64,000 nt of DNA, taken from NCBI GenBank assembly GCA_022539475.1, contig VCMS01000103.1, positions 1 through 64,000 of the forward strand. The letters run 5' to 3'. This DNA comes from Gracilaria domingensis. Taxonomy: Eukaryota; Rhodophyta; Florideophyceae; Gracilariales; Gracilariaceae. Positions 51,888 through 63,841 of this stretch are shown piece after piece. The position numbers were made by a program, and so were the translations under genes. Below the pieces are notes generated by a model. That model was given only the letters and a program-made list of their open reading frames with translations, made no database searches and was not told the DNA's origin. Position 1 is the stretch's first letter. Each line of letters starts with the position of its first letter.

Positions 51888-53004
51888 TCACGGTAACATT
51901 GACAGCGTCAAAAGGGTTTGGGCACTGTCAGATTTTGGTGAATGCGCACCTTCACTCTCAATGTTGTTAGCTTGTTCTACTACTTTTGTTTTCTTTGTTG
52001 CCATTTCATCCTTTTGGTCGCTCTTGAGACGGCTCAATAAGCGCTTGCGCATGACAGTTTCGATTCGTTTTTTCTCTTCCCCCGATTCCAGTGAATCAGG
52101 ACCAAACAGTTTCAAAATCATCTCCCAATCCAGCTTTTCCCTCTGAAAGGCAATTTTCTCCCTTGCTAATTGCAGCCTTTTCTTTCACGGAAGTCTGCAG
52201 AACCACCTCAATTCGTTTCATCGACCCCGCCACTCCCCCCTCTTCTTCTGTAGCTCCCCCTTTCTTAGCCTTCTCTTTCTTAGCCTTAGCCACCTTATGC
52301 CCTACTAAGCGTTCGAGCTTCACATCTTCACGGTCCTCTACTTCTTCCACCCCTCCTGCCTGCAGCAAGGTGGTTTGAGAATTCAGAAACGTAGACGCAG
52401 TGCTGAATTTGAATGGCTTTGCGATTTAATATTTAGGGTTAGGCACACAATCGTAAAGATGTGAAATGGAATTGCCACCATCACTAAACAGTAAGCTGGC
52501 ACAGCGCGCGATATCTTGGTCCTCGGGGTTGCCCGTCAGTCTCATAGCAATAACCCGAACCCGATCGTAACACGACTTGTACTTTGTGCACTCTGCTCTG
52601 ATCTTGTCCCACTGCTTTTGGCAACCATCCGTTGAACGGCCACCCAAGCGCCTGCAGTCCAGCTCACAACCCGTCTTCCGTAAGGTACACGCACGCTCCG
52701 GCTTGCATTTGCGCTTGATAAAAAGAGCCCGAATATGCCGCCCATGCTCGGCCGCAGAGATTCCAGACCCCGTTGCTGGATCATTAGAGGCCGCCGCGGC
52801 TGCTCTTACCAGTTCCGTAGTCTCATCCTCATTCCATGCGGGCCCACGTCCTTTACTCAATACAAGCGGAGCGTTCTTCACCTCTGTAGTATCGAGAGTG
52901 ATTTCTCCCTCATTCGTAGAAGCCTGCAAAACACTTGACGACATATTGTGACTGTTCGGCACGAGTAAAGCTTTAGATTGTGCCACGCTGCAACTACCTC
53001 GCAC
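51888..53004 (-). pseudogene. SANT/Myb-like partner protein, module B, broken
   Basis: The intact first frame (53004-52426) has RGPAWNEDETTELVRAAAAA and GGRSTDGCQKQWDKIRAECT, a SANT/trihelix-like DNA-binding domain with Trp at helix positions, separated by a Cys/Arg-rich insert. After one in-frame stop at 52426 the same frame holds a charged stretch (KVAKAKKEKAKKGG). The frame then shifts to give RLQLAREKIAFQREKLDWEM and ILKLFGPDSLESGEEKKR (to 51888). The coiled-coil tail matches the fragment at 10617-10899. It converges on the module B transposase with 50 bp between the frames. Confidence 0.65.
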
Positions 53005-53491
53005 AGTTTGCGAGAACGTTCAAAGCGTTTCGAAACTCCTCTTCTGCTGAGATATTTATAACGTGCAGAGAACATTTTAGGATCTTTTATTCCTTGCAAG
53101 TACAGCTGACAGTCCCTGAGCTATCGCAACGGCCGAGAGCTTGCCGCCATCGGAAGCAATACCAATGTTTCGCTTTGTACGATTCTCGCTAAAACACAGA
53201 GCCCAGGTGTACAGCTTTCTATGATGCTCCGCAAAGGCCGACATACTGTGGTACTCGGAACGTGTTGTGCGGAACGCACGAGGGAACGAAAGTGCGCTTG
53301 CGCTCCGCCTTGTGCGTTGGAGCGCTGTGCGCGACGGTGATGCTCGACGGCGGAGCGCGGTGGGGATGGGCGGTCGATACGCCGTGTTTTGGGATATGTG
53401 GGGGCCGTCCCAAAACCGTTGGCTTTTGGGGCGGCCTAAAATTTTTGGGCAAGATTTTGCGACATGCGCCGATGAGTGGGGTGATGGTATG
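53005..53491. other. Non-coding junction between Harbinger module B and the LTR element
   Basis: No coding sequence is supported; open frames on both strands are by composition. It should contain the right end of the Harbinger element and the target site of element 2, which begins at 53492 after GGTAT. Confidence 0.5.
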
Positions 53492-53850
53492 TGTAAGATA
53501 GGGAACCGTGACGGTAGAGAACGTGGAAGTGCAAGGGATTCCGTAGTCGGTAGTGTTGTTATAGTAGTAGACATAGTAGTAGTAATAGTTCACGTGTATG
53601 CCGGTGGCAACTAGCGCCCCGTAGTCAGTAAGCCGTACACGTGTGTGGTGGCGCCAGACCAGATATTTATTCTCGCCAGCTCGGCGCTAGCCCCCAAGAT
53701 AGTAAACCAAGGTGCTTCCTACTAGGTTCTTCGTCTTGTTTCCCGTGGCACGGATTCTAAGTCGTAGTAGGAACTCAGCCTGTCTAAGACCTGTACAGGC
53801 TGTTCAGCAGCGATATCACTACCGTTGGACCCTCTCTCTGCTTAGACGTG
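53492..53850 (+). repeat. 5' LTR of element 2 (right end approximate)
   Basis: Starts TGTAAGATAG and matches the start of the 3' LTR at 63842 onward. The right end is set by the primer-binding-like sequence that follows. The end near CTTAGACG is only a partial inverse of the TGTAAG start, so it may be off by a few bases. Confidence 0.75.
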
Positions 53851-53863
53851 TGGTACCAGAGTA
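53851..53863 (+). other. Putative primer-binding site (initiator Met tRNA type)
   Basis: TGGTACCAGAGTA resembles the complement of the 3' end of initiator methionine tRNA, commonly used by Ty3 elements (TGGTATCAGAGC in plants). It lies directly after the inferred LTR end. Confidence 0.45.
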
Positions 53864-54138
53864 GACTGCACGTGTCTCCGTACTCGGTTTCACCAAAGAA
53901 GGCCGTGAGCTACTCCGCACCTTCAACGACCGCCTTTTCCGACTCGGCAGCTCACACGGCCTTACACCCCGTGTGCCGCCCATCCACACCTCCGTTCCCG
54001 GACATATTCATTGAGTAGACGCACGTGCGTACTATCTCAAAACTGCTCTCCCGACCTAGAACGGTTTCGCGTGGAAGAACACACTTGTATTCGCCGTATC
54101 GGAAGTAAGGAGTAGCCTAAAAGCTGCATAACCCTTTA

Positions 54139-55850
54139 TGTCTTCAAAGTCGAAGTCCTCTTGGCTTGACCAGCTCGCTCGTCCAAAGTCCGTTTCGGGT
54201 CGCGACAGTACTCGACGAGCTGAAGCGAACCCACCTGCGCTCGCCTCCGCTGACGAACATTAGCCGCAGTGAGCCGCGTGGACTCATGCCACAAGTGAAT
54301 AACCCGGAGCGCTTGCTCCACCGCACCGGAGAAGCACCTTCGAACACGGAAGTTGGGAGAAGAGACCCTGGACCAGCACCTCGTGTGCAGACTCGTGGCG
54401 CCGAGTCGGCAATATCCGCTATGCTAGACGCACCAACCGTCTCGGATTTTGCCTCCCTCCTTCCCCAGTTAGAGAGATCGTTGACGGAAGAACTCTTTAA
54501 TCGTGTGCCTGTTCAGGTTGATAGTGTCCTTGAACAACGAGTCCGGTCCGGCATTGAAACACAGCTTCCTGTAATCCTGGAAACTGTGTCAACCCGTCTT
54601 TGAAATGCTTCGGTTGTAACCGACGCGGTAGTTGAAACTGTGGAAAGTGAAGTCGCGAACTAACTCCGTAGGCATTGCTTACTGCCTGCCGGAACATACC
54701 CTCAACCTCAACCCGCAAGGGAAGTGGTGCAGCAACTTGGTCACCCCGACAGGGCAACTCTCGCCGAACCCTTAACGGATGAAGTATTTAATGCGGGCGG
54801 CCTCCTCCGTGATGGGCAGATGGGCAGATCGCGGTGGGCACGTCGAACGTCGATCCAGTTCTGGTACCGGATTTGGATGCCCTCCTCCGCAGTAGGAAGA
54901 CTGCGCGCGGCACGTCGAACGTCATTTCGAATCCGGAGAAAAAGAAGCGTAACAAGAGGAAAAACCGTATCAGGAAGCGTCGAGGGTCTCGCTATTCTCG
55001 TTATGGAAACTCCGACTCCGATTCCGAATCGGAGAACTCTGGCTCTGATTCGAATCAATCCAGCGATACGGAAAACGAATCTGATGTCTCCCGTATCCGG
55101 CGAATCAAACCGAACAATCGGGAGTTCGCCAAGGTTTTGAGCTTCAAGACCTATCGCTTGATGAACCGTTCCGGAAGGTACAACGCCAAAGTGGCACGGA
55201 CAGTTGCGAAGTCCGCTAAGCGGATGGGACTGCAGATTCCCGAGAAGTTCAGTGGGAATGATCCGATCACGGTTTTCAAGTTTCTCAGTGCGTTTAAAAC
55301 CGCATGCAACCAAAACGGCATTCATGAAGGAGCCGCCGTCTGGCTCTTTCAGTTCTTTATATCCGGCTCGGCTTTAGAGCTCGTCAAGAACCGTATTTCG
55401 GGCGAGTCAGGAGCCGTAGATTCGGCTGCGGACGATGAGCTTCTACGATTCTATCCGGAGGTCGTGAACCATCTCCTGGAGACGTATGCTACCGATGAAG
55501 TTATCGCGGAAGCGTACCACGATATCACCACTTATCGGCAGAGTTCCGGAATTACGGAAAGTGAATTCGCTGACCGCTTGTGGAAGAAGAATCTCCGCTG
55601 CGGTAACATATTCACGGATTCGCGTTTGAAGGCTTTATTCGTGGAAGGTCTACTACCTGCGATCCACGCCTCGGTCCGCAACCATTCCGCGACGCACCCG
55701 AAAATCGGATTCAGGCAGTTGGTGCTGTTTGCCGAAGGCTTAGGAGACACTCATCGTGTGGGAAAGAAAGTTTATTCCACTTTCGAGAAGGCCCGTGACG
55801 CACGCAAGTCACGTACTCCAGCTCTCCTTACCGAAACGGTTACTAGTGTG
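54139..55850 (+). pseudogene. Gag region of element 2
   Basis: Plus-strand frames include a disordered start (54166-54603) and the main gag part (54834 onward). The latter has a basic and acidic low-complexity segment (KKKRNKRKNRIRKR, then Asp/Ser/Glu repeats) and a helical core: GLQIPEKFSGNDPITVFKFL, FADRLWKKNLRCGNIF and LKALFVEGLLPAIHASV. The core is typical of Ty3 retrotransposon gag. Fossil. Confidence 0.7.
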
Positions 55851-56790
55851 GTGCAAGCCTGGAAACGGGAAACACGCACAGGACGTTCGAGATCCTGCTC
55901 CCTGTTGGGATGGAAGCTCGGCTGGAGAGCCTCTGTTGCCACCCAGGACCTGGGTGTAAAGCCAGTAGTGGGCTGAGGTAGAACCTACAGAGGTGAAATA
56001 GAAAAGCCAGAAAGGTAGGAAAAACCCAGAAAGCATGGGGAGAAGGGTTGGGAAACTCGAGAGAGTGGACTGTAGACTCCAAGTTGAGGCGTAGCCCGAG
56101 AAGGGAAAGAGAAAGAAAGATCCAAAGAAAAGGAGTCGAGGGCCGTGCGCAAGCAGGCAACAGGCCCGAAAGACGGGGAGAAACAAAAGAGAAACAACAA
56201 AAGAACCCAATACTGAGGCGGAAATCTGTCCTGCAATCAGGAACAAGAAACAAACAAATGGTCAGCCCTCACTGGGTATTCAGAGATCCTAAGGCTTCCC
56301 AAGGGGATTTTGCGCACTGATACCACTTGTGGTGACCCTCCGTGTGGAGTTGTGCATCGACAAGGGCAGCGACGACAAGGGCCCACACTCAAGAGATGAG
56401 TCTTAAGTGTTCCCACTTCAGAGTGGCAGTTCTCGAAGCGAGACTTGGTTGACTTTGCGAAGTGCTCGCGACGGCGACGTCGCGCTCACCTAAGTAGGTC
56501 TAACTATACATTAAACGAGCAATATTAACTAAAGTAGTGCACACCTCATGAGGTCCATACATGTGGATCACCCCCTTTCAGAGTACCTCATGGTGCAATG
56601 CACCCATGCATACTACACACATCCCACGTGTTCCACACCAGGCAATGGTGTCAAAACCCAGTCCACCTAAGAAAGGTCAGGTAAAACCAGCGTACATTCC
56701 TCCCATGAAGGGATCATATCCATGACTCACCCACACCTTCATCCCTGAGGTAGAGATCCTTAAAGGAGTTAACAAAACCAAGAGACCCCA
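55850..56790 (+). mobile_element. LTR-like insertion inside the gag/zinc-knuckle region
   Basis: About 0.9 kb of non-coding sequence separates gag from the zinc-knuckle frame. The part at 56,460-56,760 resembles 10,290-10,580 (CTCACCTAAGTAGGTCTAA, GTGCACACC, AAAACCCAG). Edges are approximate. It looks like a solo LTR of another element. Confidence 0.5.
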
Positions 56791-56923
56791 AAGGGTTTGC
56801 TCCACACCTAGTACGGAGTCTGAGTTAGTCGAAGGCCAGGCTGGAGAGGCCTTTGCAGAGTTACCCTCGCCGAGCGTCTCCTTCCCATCGATACCGACGA
56901 CTAGTACCGCCTCACCTTCTCAG

Positions 56924-58077
56924 ATGAATCAGAGTACGGTACCTTCAACCCCGTACTCGGCATACCAGACACCACGACAATCCTTTGAACCGAACCAGAA
57001 CCCAGCATGTCGTCTATGCTTGTCAACTACTCGCCCTTGTTGCGAGTGGATGCCTGTCAAGATCCGGAACAAGTTGCTCCAGCAACGTGAGCAGAACTAC
57101 TCCCACCGGGTTGATGAAGGTTATTTCCGCCGTCGGATGCCATTTACTGGAGGCCAGGGAAATCGCGCCGACAATAGCGCTCCGATCCCCGGACGTCCTC
57201 AACCAGCCAATAGAGGTCCCCGTCGTTCGGCCTTTATACTGGAAGAAGACCCAACCCATCATCCTGAGGAGGAGGAAAACGCTCAACAGGACGCGTAGAG
57301 GCGACGCGCCCTGTCACTGATGACAGCCTCAATGGAGGTCCAACCGTCGAACGGAATGCCGTTGCGGAAGAAGGACTACATTATGAAGTGTTGAACTGTG
57401 AGATCGACACTTCCGAACCGGTCTACTCATTTCGAAGTCAGAACTACAAACTACTGACAGCCCTCTATCACAAGCCGCGCCTAACTCGGATTGTTACAAG
57501 TGTCGTGGACACCGGAGCATGTTCGAACTTGGTACACACTCGCGCATTACCACCCGGGTGGGAATCGAGACTGTTACCCATAACAGCCCCCCGTATGTCG
57601 GATGCCTCCAACCGCTCGATGAATATCCTCGGCGTAATACCGTTGGATATCCAACTCGGTAACTTGAAGGTCCGTATTCGGTTTCTGGTATCTTCCAATC
57701 TGGCTGTGGATTGTATCTTGGGCACGTTCTTTATAGACCGTTACGTGAAGGCGATCTACCCCGGGGAGCGGAAAATTTCGTTCTGCAACTCGCCACCCGT
57801 GGCTATTCTCGATGCCCGTAAAGGTTCTCGCGACGGGACGTCCATCCCTGCCCGCATTCCGAGACATACGGTATCGCAGAAGCTCCGCGTGGCCCGCGCC
57901 ATCACACTCCCTCCCATGTCCGAAACGGCAGTCTTGGTTCAAACCGGTACATGCGGAATGGCTTACTTGCAAAACAAGATTGATACCGTTCGCCGGAAGC
58001 TACAACTGCTGGCTAATGGTATAATGGAAGGTCCTCCCGAACCGGCCGTTCTACGTATTAGTCGCCAACATGAGTGA
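56924..58077 (+). pseudogene. Zinc-knuckle-like and protease region of element 2
   Basis: An early Cys-rich stretch (CRLCLSTTRPCC) stands where a zinc knuckle is expected. The frame 57388-58077 has the aspartic protease motif VVDTGACSNLVHTRALP and the downstream hydrophobic VDCILGTFFIDRYV, as in element 1 (VILGCDFCDLYV). Confidence 0.7.
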
Positions 58078-61000
58078 ACGAACGACACATATATCGAAAA
58101 ACATCGTAGTCGGCGAAGCTCAACCAGCTCCAGCTGCTTTCCTGTCCGTCACAGACTTGAACCCGCAGCACGTCGACGAGGACGTCAACAACCCTAGAAG
58201 GGGGGGTACAAAACACGAGAGTGAGTTACCGGAATCGGACTGGACATCCACAGTACAAATCGGTGAAGAGTACGAGCCGGAGTGGAATAAGATCATTCAT
58301 CTCCTTTCCGAGTACGCTGAGATGTGGGACGGACACTTAGGAACAATCTCGGCCGCAAAACATCGGATTGAACTGGATCCTGATGCACACACAATGCACC
58401 AAGCCCCCTACCGACCCGGTCAGAAAGCCCGAGAATGGGAAAAGGAGCAGGTCACAAAGATGTTGAGGGAAGGAGTAATTGAACCGTCGTCGGCAGACTG
58501 GGCTAGTCCTGTGGTCATGGCCCTGAAAAAGGATGGTTCTTGGCGCTTCTGCATCGATTACAGAAAGCTTAAGGCCGTTACAGTTCGTGACTCTTACCCG
58601 ATACCACGGATGGATGAATTCATTGATTCTCTGGGAGACGCAGGAGTGTTCTCTACTCTTGACGCCAACTCTGGGTATTGGCAAGTGGAAATAGACAAAC
58701 CAGATAGGGAAAAAACTACTTTCACCTTCCATGTGGGTCTCTACCGCTTTATTTGGATCCCATTTGGCTTGGAAAACGCCCCTGCGACGTTTCAAAGAGC
58801 TATAGATATCATCCTGAATAAGGTTCGTTGGCAATTTGCTATAGTCTTTCTCGACGATGTCATAATCTACTCGAGCTCCGTAATGTATCACTACCGACAC
58901 TTAGCTAAGGTACTTGATCTACTCCGAGAAGCCGGAATAACATTGAAGTTGAAGAAGTGCTTCTTCTTCCAATCAGCAGTTGATTACCTGGGACGCGTTA
59001 TCCGACCCGGGAAGCTTCAGGTGGCGTCGAAGACTTGCGACGCCGTGACAAAAGCTAGACCGCCACGGACATAGATCGAGCTTCGGGCGTTCCTAGACCT
59101 CTGCAATGTGTACAGACGCTTCGTACCGAACTTTGCAAGGATCGCTTACGCTCTGAACCGGAAGCTCGAGAAGGACCGACCTGTCGACCTCGCACCCTTC
59201 TCGGAAGAGCTTATAGACGCTTTTGACGAGCTGAAGAAAAGGTTCACCACCCCTCCAATCCTGTCTCTACCGAAGCCCGGAAAGCCCTACAGCTTGAAGA
59301 CAGATGCTTGCGACCGTCAAATCGGATGTACTCTGCTTCAGCAACAAGAGGATGAGAAAGATTACGGCCCCATCGGATATTGGAGCCGCTCGCTGACCGC
59401 CCCGGAAGGGACTAAAGTACCTCCGAGCGGGAATGTCTGGCCATAGTATGGAGCATGCTGCTCCTGAGGCCATACCTGGAAGGGCAAAGGTTTATTGTTC
59501 GAACAGATCACAACGCTTTGCGTTGGCTCCTCAATATAACCGATGCTACGGGAAGGCTCGCAAGATGGCGCCTACGCCTTGCCGAGTTCGACTTCGAGGT
59601 GCAATACCGACCCGGTATTAAGCATCTCCCTGCCGATGCAGTTTCGCGGATGCCGACTGAAGGAGAAGACGAAACGCCTTTAGAGGACGAGATTCCGTGC
59701 CTACTTGTGAATGAGATAGATACAGACACGGAATACGGCGTCGCGGATGTACTTGTGAACGGAGAAATCATAGAGAACGCCTTGATCAACTGCCCTACTC
59801 TCAGCGACGACGGAGAGCGGCTACATGTATTCACAACCATCCTGTAACAACTAGACGTCACCCCGATAATGGTTGAGGAGTTCCTTGCCGCTCAGGCCAA
59901 AGACCCCTTGTGCAAGGCGAAAGCCGAATCCGTCGGAGACCCTAAGTCCCAGTTTGATTACAACCGTTCCAGGATACTGTGCAGAATCTGGCCGATTGAT
60001 GGAGCTATACAGAGAGTGGTACCGGAATCCCTACGGGAAAGAGTTCTCGAACTGGCTCACTTCCAACGTTTGGCTGGACACCCGGGCGCGATCAAAATGT
60101 ACTACACCTTGCGTCAAGATTTTTACTGGCCCTTCATGTCACAGCATGTGTTTGAGACCGTTTCTCGGTGTGAACCCTGCCGGGCAGTCCGCTGAACCCA
60201 CTTCAAGAACCAGAAGTACTTGAAGTTGTTCCCGGCAACGGGCCCTTTCGAGTTCGTGGCTCTGGACATATTAGGTCCTTTGCCGAAAACCGGACACGGA
60301 AAGAAGTACATACTGGTGGTAACGGACCGCTATACAAAACTCACTAGAGCAATACCGCTGTCGGACAAAAAGGCGACTGATATCGCTATCGCCTTTCTCG
60401 AGAACTGGGTGTACCCTTACGGGATTCCTACCTATCTTCTCACCGATAGCGGCCCACAGTTCGTTGCCAAGTATTTCGAGTCCCTTGCCGCTGATCTTGG
60501 TATCACACACGCTCTAACGACTGCGTACTAACCGCAGACGAACGGACAAGTTGAAAGGTTTAATAAGGTTTTAGCAACCCGCTTGCGGCACTATGTATCT
60601 GAACACCAGAAGGACTGGGACAAGCTGGTCCAACCGTTGGTGTACGGATACAACCTGCAAGTTCACCGTTCAACCGGATTCACACCTTTTGAACTCTCCC
60701 TCACGCGGCACCCTCCCGGAATTTTGCTCGACGACCCACCGTCAGCTCTCCCACAAACAGCATCTCTCCACCCGACAACGGCAGAGACCCGTCGTGGAAC
60801 ACGCGCCCGCATATCGGAACTAATCAAGCTAGCCTACACCAAATTAGGCAAAGCGCAGGAGCGCTACAAAGCATCCTTTGATTCCCGGATACGGTACACT
60901 CCAACCTTTAAGGAAGGGGATATGGTTTACTTGGACGCTCCGCCTTGGAAGAAAAACTCTACTGAGTACGAGGATGTCGTCAAGAAACTGCTACCGGCTT

Positions 61001-61560
61001 CGGAAGGTCCGTACAAGGTTGTCCGTGCCACTGACAGTACGGTCACATTGGACATCGACGGGCTACATGACATCGTGAGCATCGACCGATTGACGGCGGT
61101 ACGCCCCGCACTTTCCGAGGAGAGCGACGCTCCAGCTCCCGTCATAAACTCTGGCCCCGTATCGGCTACCCCTTGTAGTTCCGAGGACCCGGATAATGCG
61201 GCCGATACACCTACCCAACCGAAAACCGCATCGGACTCGACCATTCATTCGGAAGCACCGCATTCGGAACCCAGCCCTACACCCGACACGGCTGCTCCAA
61301 ACCAGATCAGCACCCCCAGTACCCCCCAAAAATCCGGTATCTGTTACACCAAACACGACCACACCACCTCCCGATACGGAAAAAGAATGGGTCGTGGAGA
61401 AGGTGACCGGTCACGGTACAGCCGAGGACAGTGAGGAGCTCGTACAAGTGAAATGGTACGGTTTCAAGAACCCTATATGGGAACAGAGACGGAACATACC
61501 CCACAACTTCGTTGAGAGGTATTTCCGAAGAGCACCTCGCGAGGACGCATCGCAACCTAA
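58070..61560 (+). pseudogene. Pol of element 2: RT, RNase H, integrase, chromodomain
   Basis: RT (about 58,340-59,040) has FCIDYRKLKAVTVRDSYPIP, TLDANSGYWQVEID and FLDDVIIYS. RNase H (about 59,260-59,650) has YSLKTDACDRQIGCTL and VRTDHNALRWLL. Integrase (about 59,950-61,130) has an HHCC finger (LELAHFQRLAGHPG, then CEPCRAVR) and core motifs ALDILGPLPKTG and LLTDSGPQFVAKYF. A chromodomain (about 61,370-61,530; EWVVEKVTGHG, LVQVKWYGFKNPIWE) closes the region. The domain order is that of Ty3/Gypsy chromoviruses. Fossil with several breaks. Confidence 0.85.
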
Positions 61561-61817
61561 GAAGAAGGGCACCAAAACCCGAACTACTTGGAAGAAACGA
61601 CTCCGAAACGGCGGTAACCACCTTCCGAAACGGCTTGCGATCGCCACACCATTTCATGCAATAGAGCCATTTTCCGTACTGGCCCGTACAACGAGAAGCA
61701 CCCAGAGCCTACAACAGCAACAGCAATATCGCCAACCCAACCCAGAACGCGTGAAGGACGCGTCAAGTCACCGTCAATCGGAATGTTCGTCAGTCAACCC
61801 ACTGGTCAAGTCGTTGG

Positions 61818-61924
61818 CACACGGCGCACCGTCACCGTCACACGGCGCATGGTCACACGGCGCCGTAACGTCACAAAACATCACGGAGACGTCACCGTTA
61901 CGCGCGACAGCGTGACACGGCGCG
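61818..61924. repeat. CACACGGCGC repeats between chromodomain and antisense ORF
   Basis: Four copies of (C/G)ACACGGCGC at 61818, 61839, 61854 and 61914, mixed with GTCACCGT(C/T)AC variants. They overlap the end of the antisense ORF. Confidence 0.7.
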
Positions 61925-62674
61925 ATCCATTGCCAGGCGCCAGTCGTAGAACTTCAGTTGCATTCGGAGTCCGTCCCTCGCTGCATAAAGAAAGGAGAAA
62001 AAGGCCAACACAGCCCACTCGACCTGAAGCACGGTGCGAATGAGGAACGGCATCCGACCTTCGGCGAGCATGACCCCGGTGTAGTAAGCCGCTACTGGAG
62101 GTGTCGGCACACACAGATACCGGGGAACGGCGAACATCTTCTCCTCTATCGGCACTTCGAGATATAACCCACGCCGTTTCGGTCGGAGAAGGTCGTGGAA
62201 CTCCTGGTTATGCCAGCAAAAGAAGACGTCATGGCCGGCACGGATACGCGCTTCGTCGCTGATGTCATCTCCCCAGCGCTCGCGTTCGGAGATGAGATAG
62301 AATCCGTCCAACGGTACAGGCCAAGCGATAAGGGCAAGGAGATTGTGATCCTGCGGAGGGAACGGAACCAATTCGGCGTGAGGGCCATGCTCTTCCCGAA
62401 TGCGGCGGAGTATGACGGCCAATGCATGCTGGTAATCGCGCTCCTGGGGGCAACGCACCCACGGCATTTCGACCTGAATACCGATATCGGAGTGAACTGC
62501 GTTGAGACGAGGGCCGTCGTTAATGCGGATGCGGATGTGTCTCCAACGGGCTTCCCAGGAGTCATCACGAAAACGCTTGTTGCCGATGTGGTACCCGACA
62601 GTTGGACGAACGGGAATAGCGGAGAAGCGGGTCGCGTCAAACCATTCAGCCGACAAATCGACGTACTCGTCCAC
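61898..62674 (-). CDS. Antisense ORF of LTR element 2, 258 aa, unknown
   Basis: An uninterrupted frame on the strand opposite to gag-pol, between the chromodomain and the 3' LTR. The sequence looks globular and rich in aromatic residues and Arg (ARWRHIRIRIND, RDYQHALAVILRRIREEHG, AHDVFF-like GHDVFFCWHNQEFHDLL, and a hydrophobic VEWAVLAFFSFLY near the end). No known domain is recognised. Some plant Ty3 elements (Tat/Ogre lineage) carry antisense ORFs at the same place, which makes a genuine gene plausible. It shows loose similarity to the ORF at 7567-9120. It could instead be a captured host gene fragment. Confidence 0.55.
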   Translation of the reverse strand: MDEYVDLSAEWFDATRFSAIPVRPTVGYHIGNKRFRDDSWEARWRHIRIRINDGPRLNAVHSDIGIQVEMPWVRCPQERDYQHALAVILRRIREEHGPHAELVPFPPQDHNLLALIAWPVPLDGFYLISERERWGDDISDEARIRAGHDVFFCWHNQEFHDLLRPKRRGLYLEVPIEEKMFAVPRYLCVPTPPVAAYYTGVMLAEGRMPFLIRTVLQVEWAVLAFFSFLYAARDGLRMQLKFYDWRLAMDRAVSRCRA

Positions 62675-63841
62675 CGGATACGAAGTTCAAACCCGGCATT
62701 CGGAGAGAAGAGTGCGACGCGGAATACGACGATGATCGAACTCGGGGTCCGGGCTGACCCAATGTTCCCAAACTTGCGGCATCGGGGATGGAGAACCGGA
62801 ACGGAGATGATGAGGGAAGAAGCTGACGAGGATGGAAGAGGCTGAGATCGTGAAGAGGGATGAGAGGCGAAGAGCCGGATACGGAAGGGAGAAAGGACGA
62901 GAACCGAAAGAAGTGACGGATGAGTCTACTTATACCGTGTCGGAAGAGAGACCGGAGCGCCCGCCGAGTATCGAGCGTCCGTACGAGAAAGCTTTTACCT
63001 AATCCTTCAACAGGATAACAGATCGACACGTCTTAATCTTCATTGCTGCTCCTCGCGGGCTCTAAGTGCTTGCCACGGCGCCCCTTCTCTTCCTGTGCGG
63101 CCCCGTACCATCGGTAACTGCCGTGCATACTGAAACCGAGTACCGATGCAGACCGACTTAACGGATACTAAGGTCTAGAAAGTAGTACACGACAGGTGAA
63201 AGGGGGTCGCGAACACGAATGCCCGGCTTTACGGTTAATGCTCGTATTTATTGATCTCCCCTACACCCTGCGCTGCTTGGCATCGAACCTTTCTCGGAAT
63301 CTTCTGTACCGAATGGCCGGAACGCCAACACTTGGAAATGTTCTAGAATGAATTAACGCCACCCGAGTCGGACCTTGCTCTGCTTATAGAAGGACCGCTA
63401 ATCGAGGTTTTCACTGGCTGATACCCGGGCTACAGTGCATCGCTGACGCACATGCCGAGAACGTGGATGTCTTTACGTTACGGGAAGGCACGGGCGCCGA
63501 CGAAAACGTGGCAAAACCGCAAACGGTTAGGGTCTTCATTGGTTCCTACCGAAGTGGTCTTTCTAGATTCCCGTCGTGCTCACCGGAACGGTTTGAGCCC
63601 CTGCCTACCGCAGCCAACTCCCTAAAATGGATCCCGGGACGGAAGTCGAAATCCTCAGTACTCTGTCAGTACTCCCGTACTGGCATTACGTCGCAGCGAT
63701 AGTTTCGATGCAGCGATAGTTTCGACGGGTGGCAGACGCTTCGTTCCAAGCCCATGGCGACGTTGCAAACCACCTTAACAGGACTAGGCGCTGCGGGCAT
63801 AAGGTTGTCCGAGACCGGACAACAGGCTAAGAAGGTGGATC
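62675..63841 (+). other. Non-coding stretch of element 2 before the 3' LTR
   Basis: No coding frame supported. It should contain the promoter of the antisense ORF and, near AAGAAGGTGG just before 63842, a purine-rich stretch that could be the polypurine tract. Confidence 0.45.

Noticed and set aside
53077-53614. Overlapping ORFs on both strands before element 2
   Set aside because: They run into the LTR start at 53492 and lack domains; composition shadows.
55809-56253. Three hydrophobic minus-strand ORFs (Phe/Leu/Ser-rich)
   Set aside because: They are the complement of an A/G-rich non-coding LTR-like segment. The hydrophobic pattern is a base-composition effect.
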